Shown here piece after piece: positions 1 through 5,072 of a DNA stretch of 5,366 nucleotides (position 1 is the first letter of the stretch; every line of letters starts with the position of its first letter). The DNA is from Vulcanimicrobiota bacterium (lineage in GTDB: Bacteria; Vulcanimicrobiota; Vulcanimicrobiia; Vulcanimicrobiales; Vulcanimicrobiaceae). Both the position numbers and the translations under genes were made by a program. The notes below the pieces were generated by a model. The model worked only from the letters and a program-made list of their open reading frames with translations, was not told where the DNA came from and ran no database searches. The DNA is taken from the NCBI GenBank assembly GCA_014304965.1, contig JACRTZ010000006.1:1-5366 (forward strand), read 5' to 3'.

Positions 1-695
1 CAGCGTACGTCGAAATTCACGTCGAGCAAGGTCCCATCATGGAGAAGGCCGGCGCGAGGCTCGGACTCGTTACGGCTATTGCCGGTCAACGCCGCTACGA
101 GATCGAGGTCATCGGCGAATCGGGCCATGCCGGCACGGTGCCGATGGAAGGGCGCTGCGACGCGCTCGCGGCCGCCGCCGAAGTGATGGTCGAACTCGAA
201 AATGTAGCGCGCCTGGTCGGCGGTTGCGTGCTCACCATCGGGTATCTCGTCGTCGAACCGAATCAGACGAACGTCATCCCGTCGCGCGTCGTCTTTCGGG
301 TGGACCTGCGCAGCGTGGATGAGAAGAAGGTCGAGCGGCTCGATCAGTACGTGCTCGATTCGTGCGCCCGCATCAACACCGGCCGCTGCGCGACGACGCA
401 CATCAAGACGCTCGAAGCGCGCAACAGCGTTCCGATGGACGAGCGGCTGCGCAAGACGCTGCGGTCGGCGCTCGAACCGCTTGGCGAAAGAGTCTTGGAC
501 CTTCCCAGCGGCGCCGGCCACGACGCGATGTGCATTGCGGCGATCGCGCCGACCGCGATGATCTTTGTCCCGAGCGTCGGCGGAAAGAGTCACGTCGTCG
601 AAGAGTTTACGACGCCGGGCGACTTAGAGCTCGGTGTCGAGGCCCTCACCCGCTCGATCGTCGCGATCGATGCTTCCCTTACCGGAGGAACCTAA
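1..695 (+). CDS. allC: Allantoate amidohydrolase / N-carbamoyl amino acid hydrolase family (M20), C-terminal part; 5' end outside window
   Basis: The reading frame is open from base 3 to the TAA at 693-695, giving 230 visible residues of a family usually about 400-415 long, so the N-terminal part lies left of the window. The fragment opens with the hallmark AYVEIHVEQGP; its His (codon 18-20) matches a metal ligand of the AllC/HyuC group. Further along are SGHAGTVPM with R.DAL (dimerisation/substrate region), GAGHDAM, and a C-terminal VPSVGGKSHVVEE whose His is the expected last metal ligand. Family members hydrolyse ureido or amidino groups: allantoate to ureidoglycine/ureidoglycolate, or N-carbamoyl amino acids. 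Neighbouring urate-to-allantoin genes make allantoate the likeliest substrate; this is inference, since a carbamoylase or ureidoglycolate hydrolase would look similar. The next gene overlaps or abuts the stop, suggesting co-transcription. The ATG at 39 is internal, not the true start. Confidence 0.88.
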   Translation, partial: AYVEIHVEQGPIMEKAGARLGLVTAIAGQRRYEIEVIGESGHAGTVPMEGRCDALAAAAEVMVELENVARLVGGCVLTIGYLVVEPNQTNVIPSRVVFRVDLRSVDEKKVERLDQYVLDSCARINTGRCATTHIKTLEARNSVPMDERLRKTLRSALEPLGERVLDLPSGAGHDAMCIAAIAPTAMIFVPSVGGKSHVVEEFTTPGDLELGVEALTRSIVAIDASLTGGT

Positions 696-1071
696 ACTGC
701 GATTTTTCATCTGCGGCTCCGCTCTGCGAGGGCAGCCCGATCATGGGAACTTAGGCGACGCGAAATTCTTGGGCGAGGTCCGGACCGCACCGCGATACAG
801 GTTGTATTCGGTGCGCAATCAGCATCCGGGCATTTACGAAGTTCCCGACGGCGGCGTTTCGATCGCCGGCGAGTTGTACGAGTTCACCGACGAGCAGCAC
901 GAGGCGTTGATGGCGAGCGAACCGCCGGATCTTTACGAGGGCGACGTGATTCTCGAAGACGGCTCGACGGCGAGCGCCATGATCTACCCGCAGCGCCTGA
1001 TCGAGGCGCGCGGGTTTGAAGATGTCTCGCACCACGGCGGGTGGGCCGCCTTTAAAGCGTCCCACAAGTAG
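670..1071 (+). CDS. Gamma-glutamylcyclotransferase-like protein, related to allophanate hydrolase C-terminal domain
   Basis: A 133-residue protein from ATG 670, or 124 residues from CTG 697. It resembles the small GGCT-fold proteins related to the C-terminal domain of allophanate hydrolase (AtzF-like), often found as standalone genes in ureide clusters. Visible features are a first beta strand RFFICGSALRGQ, then FLGEVRTAPRYRLYSV, a PGIYEVPDGG.SIAGELYE segment, and SEPPDLYEGDVILEDG, ending in a Trp-containing helix. The biochemical role of standalone versions is not established; a link to urea/allophanate or ureide chemistry is inferred from homology and neighbours. The ATG at 670 overlaps the upstream gene by 26 bp and has no SD, whereas CTG 697 has GGAGG 8 nt upstream. 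An earlier ATG at 634 only adds an Arg/Ser-rich tail that looks non-homologous. It ends at TAG 1069-1071, 27 bp from the convergent uraH stop. Confidence 0.8.
   Translation: MLPLPEEPKLRFFICGSALRGQPDHGNLGDAKFLGEVRTAPRYRLYSVRNQHPGIYEVPDGGVSIAGELYEFTDEQHEALMASEPPDLYEGDVILEDGSTASAMIYPQRLIEARGFEDVSHHGGWAAFKASHK
684..688 (+). promoter_or_regulatory. Strong Shine-Dalgarno GGAGG that decides the start of the downstream gene
   Basis: GGAGG lies inside the last codons of the amidohydrolase gene, 8 nt before an in-frame CTG at 697. It is downstream of the ATG at 670, so it cannot serve that start, and no SD-like sequence precedes 670. This favours initiation at 697, one base after the upstream TAA. Confidence 0.5.
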
Positions 1072-1072
1072 T

Positions 1073-1086
1073 AAGCGCCCCCGCTT
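1073..1086. terminator. Small GC-rich hairpin between convergent genes, weak terminator candidate
   Basis: AAGCG (1073-1077) pairs with CGCTT (1082-1086) around a CCCC loop in the 27-bp gap between two convergent stop codons. The stem is only 5 bp and no T-tract follows on either strand, so support comes mainly from its position. Confidence 0.2.
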
Positions 1087-1098
1087 CACTCGGAGCCG

Positions 1099-1431
1099 TT
1101 AACTCCCGCGGTAGGTCGAATAGCCCCACGGCGAGAGCAGCAGCGGCACGTGATATTTCGCGGCGCCGTCCACTAGGTGAAAGCGCACGCTGACGTCGCC
1201 GTAAAACGCCTCGACCGCGTTGCGCGCGAAATACGATTCGGTCGCGAACACGATCTCGTACCAGCCGTCTGGCAGCGCTTCACGCGCGAGCGGTTCGTCG
1301 GTACGGCCGTCGGCATTGGTGACCGCGCGCGCGAGCAGCGTCCGGCGTTCGTCTGCGACCGAATACAACTCAACGGCGATGCCGGCCGCCGGTGTGCCGC
1401 GCGCGATATCGAGGACGTGGGTCGTCAGCAC
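1099..1431 (-). CDS. uraH: 5-hydroxyisourate hydrolase (transthyretin-like HIUase)
   Basis: A full-length 110-residue HIU hydrolase that converts 5-hydroxyisourate, the urate oxidase product, to OHCU. All family signatures are present: N-terminal LTTHVLD with catalytic His5, GRTDEPL with Arg43, YHVPLLLSPWGYSTYRGS with His94, and the C-terminal tetrapeptide YRGS (107-110) that separates HIUases from true transthyretins. There is no N-terminal extension, so the enzyme is probably a cytoplasmic homotetramer. The start is GTG at 1431-1429, chosen because residue 2 onward matches the family N-terminus and an AAAGGA lies 7 nt upstream inside the end of puuD. Only one base separates it from the puuD TAA, so it is the last gene of the uraD-puuD-uraH operon and probably translationally coupled. 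It converges on the GGCT-like gene. Confidence 0.96.
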   Translation of the reverse strand: MLTTHVLDIARGTPAAGIAVELYSVADERRTLLARAVTNADGRTDEPLAREALPDGWYEIVFATESYFARNAVEAFYGDVSVRFHLVDGAAKYHVPLLLSPWGYSTYRGS

Positions 1432-1432
1432 G

Positions 1433-2635
1433 TTACGGTCCTTTCGCGCCGGCGTCGATCCACGCGCCCAGCAGCGCGCGTTCCTCGCCGGTCATCTTCG
1501 TCATGTTGCCGAGCGGCATCGCTTGGGTCGTGACGGCTTGCGCCTTCACGCGCGCGGCCGCCGCTTGGAGGCGAGCCGGTGAGTCAAGCAGCACCCCTTG
1601 CGGGGCGGCGTTAAAGCCGGGCTGCGTCGGATGTTCGGAATGGCAGGCGGCGCAGCGCTGTGCGACGATCGGTGCGATTTGTGCGTACGAGGGACCGGCT
1701 CCGCGGCCGCTTTCCGCAGGAGCCGTGCGCGGCGCCGCGATGAACGCGGCGAGCGCGATGGCCGCCGCAGCGGCGATCGGAAGGCCGACGGCGATCCGCG
1801 CTTTGTGCGAAAGAATGAAGAAGTGCCGTACGAGCGCTCCGGCCGCCATCAGCAGCGCGAGCACGACCCAGCCGTACGGGCCTCCGTACGCGATGGGGTA
1901 GTGGTTGCTGATCATGATGAAGAGCACGGGCAGCGTGAAGTACGTATTGTGCACCGAGCGGATCTTGCCGCGTTGTCCGGGCCGCGGATCGGGCGTTTGG
2001 CCGGCCCGAATTTGCGCCAGCATTTTGCGCTGGCCGGGAATGATCACGTGCGCGACGTTGAGGACCATAACCGTGCCGATGATGGCGCCGACGTGCAGGT
2101 AGGCGGCACGCGCGCCGAAGAGATGAAACAATCCCCACGTGCCGAGCACGAGCGACACGTACACGGCGATGCCAAGCGCGAGCGGTTGCCGTTCGAAGGC
2201 GCGGCAGAGCGCTTCGTAGACGACGACGCCCACAACGAGCGTTGCGATGGAGAGACCGATCGCGGCGGCGGGCGAGAGGTCGAGGACGCTCTTGTCGATC
2301 AGGTACGAACTCGCGCCCGCCCAATAGACGACGGCCATCAGGGCCATGCCGGAAAGCCACGTCGAATAGGCTTCCCACTTGAACCAATGCAGGTCGTGGG
2401 TCAGCGGTTCGCTCTTCGGGCCGGTCAAATACTTCTGGTTGTGATAGAAGCCGCCGCCGTGCACCGACCACAACTCGCCGCTGACGCCGTTGGCTGCGTC
2501 TTCGGCTTTCGCCGGGGCTCGCAGCTGGTTGTCGAGCCACACGAAGTAGAGCGAGGTTCCGATCCAGGCGACGCCTGCCGTGAAATGAAACCAGCGTGCG
2601 AGCAGGTTGAGCCAATTGAGAAGATAGGCCGTCAC
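1433..2635 (-). CDS. puuD: Membrane-bound urate oxidase with C-terminal cytochrome c domain (PuuD type)
   Basis: A 400-residue integral membrane urate oxidase. The N-terminal domain (about 1-300) has roughly eight hydrophobic segments (about 10-34, 92-107, 123-144, 153-173, 182-200, 232-249, 255-275, 282-302) and family-typical stretches: RWFHFTAGVAWIGTSLYFVW, GGGFYHNQKY, HWFKWEAYSTWLSG, NVAHVIIPGQRKM and SVHNTYFTLPVLFIMISNHYP. The C-terminal part (about 315-400) is a class I-like cytochrome c with CAACH at 328-332 (heme attachment) and QAMPLGNMT, whose Met373 is a probable axial ligand. PuuD enzymes oxidise urate to 5-hydroxyisourate and are thought to pass electrons to the respiratory chain rather than making H2O2; the cytochrome would face the periplasm. 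The start is GTG 2635-2633, with AAGGAG 10 nt upstream, overlapping the uraD TGA as GTGA. Length and domain order are normal for the family. Confidence 0.96.
   Translation of the reverse strand: MTAYLLNWLNLLARWFHFTAGVAWIGTSLYFVWLDNQLRAPAKAEDAANGVSGELWSVHGGGFYHNQKYLTGPKSEPLTHDLHWFKWEAYSTWLSGMALMAVVYWAGASSYLIDKSVLDLSPAAAIGLSIATLVVGVVVYEALCRAFERQPLALGIAVYVSLVLGTWGLFHLFGARAAYLHVGAIIGTVMVLNVAHVIIPGQRKMLAQIRAGQTPDPRPGQRGKIRSVHNTYFTLPVLFIMISNHYPIAYGGPYGWVVLALLMAAGALVRHFFILSHKARIAVGLPIAAAAAIALAAFIAAPRTAPAESGRGAGPSYAQIAPIVAQRCAACHSEHPTQPGFNAAPQGVLLDSPARLQAAAARVKAQAVTTQAMPLGNMTKMTGEERALLGAWIDAGAKGP
1439..1444 (-). promoter_or_regulatory. Shine-Dalgarno AAAGGA for uraH
   Basis: On the minus strand, AAAGGA lies 7 nt before the GTG at 1431-1429 and within the last codons of puuD. 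It supports the GTG start and shows that this host uses SD-led initiation at internal operon genes. Confidence 0.65.
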
Positions 2636-3138
2636 GCCGTTAGCGCTCCTTGGAGCCGCAAACGGGCGATCTCCGCGATTTCCGCGAGAGCCGTCTCGAC
2701 TTCAACCGTGCGTTCGTGCGCGAGCCGCCGTTCGAGCGCGGCGAGAATCGAGGTTTTGTCGTGCTGCCGCGCGCAGATCACGAACGGAAATCCGAAATGG
2801 CGGCGATAGGCGGCATTGAGTGCATCGAAACGGCTCATCTCCTCGGGCGTTAAGCGGTCGAGTCCGGCGGCGCTTTGTTCTTCGTGTGATGACGGCGTGA
2901 GGCGGCCTTCGCGAGCGACGCGCCCAGCCAGGTCGGGATGGGCCGCGATCAAGGCGATCCGGCGTTCCAGTGGCGCTTCGCGCAGTACGTTGAGCATGCT
3001 TGCGTGCAGGGCGGCGACGCTGCCGAACGGTCTGCGTTCCCACGCGGCTTCGGCGATCCAGGGCGAGTCTTCGAATGCGAAACCGACTGCGGCTAGGAAC
3101 GCGGCGCGATCGGAGCGGTTGAGCGCATCCAGCGTCAT
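2632..3138 (-). CDS. uraD: 2-oxo-4-hydroxy-4-carboxy-5-ureidoimidazoline (OHCU) decarboxylase
   Basis: A full-length 168-residue OHCU decarboxylase, the enzyme that turns the UraH product stereospecifically into S-allantoin. Diagnostic segments in order are FEDSPWIAEAAWERRPF (22-38), AAHPDLAGR (65-73) with the catalytic His67, SSHEEQSAAGLD (83-94) with the conserved Glu87, the helix N..YRRHFGFPFVI (108-121), and a C-terminal helix beginning near Arg138 with LAHERTVEVETAL. It is all-helical, soluble and expected in the cytoplasm. ATG 3138-3136 matches the family N-terminus (MTLDALN..DRAAF), but no SD precedes it. It is the first gene of the operon and ends in a TGA shared with the puuD GTG. 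The start codon lies only 18 bp from the divergent deaminase start, so its promoter must lie largely inside that gene, or the transcript is nearly leaderless. Confidence 0.96.
   Translation of the reverse strand: MTLDALNRSDRAAFLAAVGFAFEDSPWIAEAAWERRPFGSVAALHASMLNVLREAPLERRIALIAAHPDLAGRVAREGRLTPSSHEEQSAAGLDRLTPEEMSRFDALNAAYRRHFGFPFVICARQHDKTSILAALERRLAHERTVEVETALAEIAEIARLRLQGALTA
2646..2651 (-). promoter_or_regulatory. Shine-Dalgarno AAGGAG for puuD
   Basis: Minus-strand AAGGAG ends 10 nt before the GTG start of puuD and lies inside the 3' end of uraD. It fixes the GTG start within the 4-bp GTGA overlap. Confidence 0.65.
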
Positions 3139-3156
3139 TCAGCGGCCGGGTTCGCG
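3139..3156. promoter_or_regulatory. 18-bp divergent junction between uraD and the deaminase gene
   Basis: Both start codons are supported by family N-termini, leaving only 18 bp between divergent genes. There is no room for a full promoter on either strand, no SD for either gene, and no convincing -10 element was seen close by. Promoters probably overlap the opposing coding regions and may share regulation. Confidence 0.4.
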
Positions 3157-4512
3157 ATGAGCTCGCTGCTCGTTCGCAACGCGCGCCTGCTGGCCACCTT
3201 CGACGAGATGGACTCGACGTTTGAAGACGGCGGTCTCTTCGCGCGCGACGGGGTCATCGAAGCCGTCGGGTCGTCCTCGTCTCTGCCCGCGACGGCGGAC
3301 GAGATCGTGGATGCCGAAGGTCTGGTCGTACTGCCCGGTCTCGTCTGCACGCACCACCACTTCTATCAAACGCTGACGCGAAACTTGCCGGCGGCGCAGA
3401 ACCTCGAGCTTTTCGACTGGCTGGTCGCGCACTATCCGCTCTGGGCCCGGCTAACCCCGGCGCACGTCCGTTCGAGCACCGCAGTCGCGATCGCCGAACT
3501 GCTCCTCTCGGGCTGTACGACGGCCTCCGACCACGGCTACATCTGGCCGAACGGCTGCCGCATCGACGATCAGATCGAGGTCGCGCGGCGCATGGGCATT
3601 CGTTTCCACGCCGCGCGCGGCTCGATGTCCGTCGGAACGTCGAAGGGCGGCCTGCCACCCGACGACGCGGTCGAAGACGAAGACGAGATTCTGCTTGACT
3701 GCGAACGTGCGATTCGGACCTATCACGATCCGGGACGTTACGCGATGCTGCGTATCGTGCTCGCGCCGTGCTCGCCGTTTTCGGTCTCGGCCGAGTTGAT
3801 GTCGGCGAGCGCCGCGCTCGCGCGCCGCCGCGGTTGTATGCTCCACACGCACTTGTGCGAAACCCGCGACGAAGAACGGTATTGTCTCGAGCGATACGGG
3901 TTGCGGCCGGCCGACTTCGCGGAGTCGCTCGGCTGGATCGGGTCCGACGTCTGGTTCGCGCACGCGATCCACTTCGACGAACGCGAGATCGCGCGGCTCG
4001 GCGCCGCGCGAACGGGACTTGCGCATTGCCCGACTTCCAACATGCGTCTCGGTTCGGGGATCGCGCCGTTGCTCGCGCAGCAACGTGCCGGGTGGCGGGC
4101 CGGGCTCGGCGTGGACGGCTCGGCGTCGAACGACGGCTCGCACATGCTCGACGAGGTTCGGCACGCGATGCTCTTGCAACGCGTCGCACACGGCGCGGGC
4201 GCGATGAGCGCGCGTGAGGCCTTGCGGCTCGGAACGCGCGGCGGCGCCGAGGTGCTGGGGCGTGACGACATCGGCGTGCTCGCGCCGGGCATGGCCGCCG
4301 ACTTGATCGGGGTCCGGGCCGATACGATCGCCACGGCCGGCGGCGCCGTACACGATCCGCTCGCCGCGCTCGTGTTCTGCCGGCTGCCCGGAGTGGATTT
4401 CAACGTCGTCAACGGCCGCGTGCTGGTGCGCGACGGAAACCTCGTCGGTGTGGACGTGCGCGCGCTCGTCGAAGAACACGACGTGCTCGCCCGCGACCTC
4501 GTGAGGGCATGA
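3157..4512 (+). CDS. 8-oxoguanine deaminase-like amidohydrolase
   Basis: A 451-residue amidohydrolase-superfamily deaminase, full length, resembling the 8-oxoguanine deaminase / hydroxydechloroatrazine ethylaminohydrolase group. The metal site appears intact: CTHHHFYQTLTRNLP gives the HxH pair His66/His68, HTHLCE gives His232 and Glu235, FAHAIHFD gives His269, HCPTSNMRLGSG (290-301) follows, and GVDGSASND gives Asp320. Other group-typical stretches are ELLLSGCTTASDHGYIWPNG and RGSMSVGTSKGGLPPD. Known members hydrolyse 8-oxoguanine to urate plus ammonia, which fits its place beside urate oxidase. Guanine, or an s-triazine-like or aminopyrimidine substrate, cannot be excluded. The enzyme has no signal peptide and is likely cytoplasmic. 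ATG 3157 gives the usual N-terminus (MSSLLVRNARLLATFDE) but lacks an SD. TGA 4510-4512 is followed by a sharp fall in GC. Confidence 0.9.
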   Translation: MSSLLVRNARLLATFDEMDSTFEDGGLFARDGVIEAVGSSSSLPATADEIVDAEGLVVLPGLVCTHHHFYQTLTRNLPAAQNLELFDWLVAHYPLWARLTPAHVRSSTAVAIAELLLSGCTTASDHGYIWPNGCRIDDQIEVARRMGIRFHAARGSMSVGTSKGGLPPDDAVEDEDEILLDCERAIRTYHDPGRYAMLRIVLAPCSPFSVSAELMSASAALARRRGCMLHTHLCETRDEERYCLERYGLRPADFAESLGWIGSDVWFAHAIHFDEREIARLGAARTGLAHCPTSNMRLGSGIAPLLAQQRAGWRAGLGVDGSASNDGSHMLDEVRHAMLLQRVAHGAGAMSAREALRLGTRGGAEVLGRDDIGVLAPGMAADLIGVRADTIATAGGAVHDPLAALVFCRLPGVDFNVVNGRVLVRDGNLVGVDVRALVEEHDVLARDLVRA

Positions 4513-4527
4513 CCTTGTACGCTATTG

Positions 4528-4537
4528 ACGTATACGT
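4528..4537. promoter_or_regulatory. Palindrome 1 (ACGTATACGT), candidate operator overlapping the -35
   Basis: A perfect 10-bp palindrome beginning inside the -35 hexamer. With the second palindrome centred 16 bp further on, it brackets the promoter spacer, as expected for autorepression by the downstream HTH protein. The assignment to that protein is inference. Confidence 0.5.
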
Positions 4538-4543
4538 TATTTG

Positions 4544-4553
4544 AGTATATACT
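4544..4553. promoter_or_regulatory. Palindrome 2 (AGTATATACT), candidate operator covering the -10
   Basis: A perfect 10-bp palindrome ending exactly at the last base of the -10 hexamer. It shares a GTATA core with palindrome 1, and the centres are 16 bp apart (about 1.5 helical turns). Occupancy would block RNA polymerase. Confidence 0.5.
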
Positions 4554-4559
4554 GACGGT

Positions 4560-4658
4560 ATGAGCGGGTGCCGGACTTTCGGGACTATTATCAGTGCTTT
4601 TGAAGCCGACGACGACGATATCAAGGATTACATGGTGACATATGCGATCGCAGAATGA
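4560..4658 (+). CDS. 32-codon ORF upstream of the regulator: possible truncated toxin remnant or leader peptide
   Basis: ATG 4560 to TGA 4656-4658 encodes 32 residues beginning MSGCRTFGTIISAFEADDDD and ending MVTYAIAE. It starts at the predicted transcription start, so it could be translated leaderless, and it overlaps the regulator start by 17 bp in another frame. It occupies the place of the toxin gene in HigBA-like modules. Its F-x(n)-DDDD-I..Y...YAIAE pattern loosely recalls the first 30 residues of RelE/HigB-like toxins (hydrophobic start, Asp-rich turn, then a helix reaching a 'LAENPE' motif), and the codons after the stop would read PERP. That resemblance is by eye only. It may instead be a leader peptide coupling translation to the regulator, or not expressed at all. 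Confidence 0.35.
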   Translation: MSGCRTFGTIISAFEADDDDIKDYMVTYAIAE

Positions 4659-5034
4659 CCAGAACGACCCGCACGTCGATTGGTCGAAGCTTGGGAAGAA
4701 AACGCGCGAGCAAATTAATGCGGAAGCCGCTCGTGAAAAGGCGAAGCTTGGATTGCTTGGTCAGCGCAAACGCTTGACGGCGCACGTGAAGGGCAGCCGG
4801 TACGACGTTCAAATGCCGAACGTTCGAGCAATTCGCGAGCAACTCAAGCTAACGCAACAAGCTTTTGCGACGCGGTTTCACTTGAGTTTACGAACCGTAC
4901 AACAATGGGAGCAACAGCGCGCATCTCCCGATATGCCGGCTCGCATTCTTCTGAAGGCGATCGAGCAGGCGCCCGAGATCGTCGCGGAAGCCGCAGCGTC
5001 CGTCGAGCGAGAACTCACGGCGACTCGACGGTAA
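4642..5034 (+). CDS. XRE-family HTH regulator, HigA-like antitoxin type
   Basis: A 130-residue DNA-binding protein. The N-terminal part (1-58) is charged and contains HVDWSKLGKKTREQINAEAA, a pattern seen at the N-terminus of several antitoxins, then a basic stretch QRKRLTAHVKGSR. A compact XRE/Cro-type helix-turn-helix follows at about 61-112: VRAIREQLKLTQQAFATRF, turn, recognition helix around LRTVQQWEQQ (83-92), then the conserved P..PARILLKAIEQAPE. This resembles the antitoxin half of HigBA/YiaG-like modules, which bind their own promoter. ATG 4642 is the first start after an in-frame TGA at 4636; the nearest SD-like AAGGA (4623-4627) is 14 nt away, so translation may depend on the overlapping short ORF. 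No intact toxin gene is adjacent. Its lower GC (32 of 60 bases over 4641-4700) than the purine genes suggests separate acquisition. It could equally be a standalone repressor. Confidence 0.82.
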   Translation: MRSQNDQNDPHVDWSKLGKKTREQINAEAAREKAKLGLLGQRKRLTAHVKGSRYDVQMPNVRAIREQLKLTQQAFATRFHLSLRTVQQWEQQRASPDMPARILLKAIEQAPEIVAEAAASVERELTATRR

Positions 5035-5046
5035 ATGTTTAGTGAA

Positions 5047-5069
5047 ACGCCGCAGCCGTGCCGCGGCGT
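5047..5069. terminator. Hairpin at the convergence of the regulator and hsdM, possible terminator
   Basis: ACGCCGC (5047-5053) pairs with GCGGCGT (5063-5069) around a 9-nt loop, 12 bp after the regulator stop. On the minus strand the stem runs into TTTCACTAAACATTT, a broken T-rich tail, so it suits termination of hsdM better than of the regulator. Confidence 0.4.
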
Positions 5070-5072
5070 CGC

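Larger units (their letters stand above)
4525..4553 (+). promoter_or_regulatory. Near-consensus sigma70-type promoter of the XRE regulator unit
   Basis: TTGACG (4525-4530) is followed by exactly 17 bp and TATACT (4548-4553). Each hexamer differs from consensus at one position. The expected transcription start falls around 4559-4561, on the ATG at 4560, predicting a leaderless message for the short ORF. The surroundings are AT-rich (19 of 50 bases are G/C over 4511-4560). Confidence 0.7.

Noticed and set aside
634..669. Upstream ATG 634 as the start of the GGCT-like gene
   Set aside because: It would add a Ser/Arg/Pro stretch that is the out-of-frame reading of the amidohydrolase C-terminus, with no SD.
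1873..1890. Inverted repeat CGTACGG / CCGTACG with a 4-nt loop
   Set aside because: It lies inside puuD and encodes the repeated residues of AYGGPYGW, so protein sequence explains it.
1598..2809. A 403-codon open frame on the plus strand, antisense to puuD and uraD
   Set aside because: It is a GC-skew shadow: Arg/Asp/Glu/His-rich low-complexity protein without recognisable domains, while the minus strand here encodes two unmistakable enzymes.
3451..4479. Long open frames (342 and 311 codons) on the minus strand across the deaminase gene
   Set aside because: Their Arg/Ala/Pro-rich translations lack family motifs and lie opposite a well-conserved amidohydrolase; they arise from stop-poor GC-rich antisense frames.
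4621..4842. 73-codon minus-strand open frame across the regulator promoter-proximal region
   Set aside because: It overlaps the regulator antisense, has no SD or domain, and is explained as a shadow frame.
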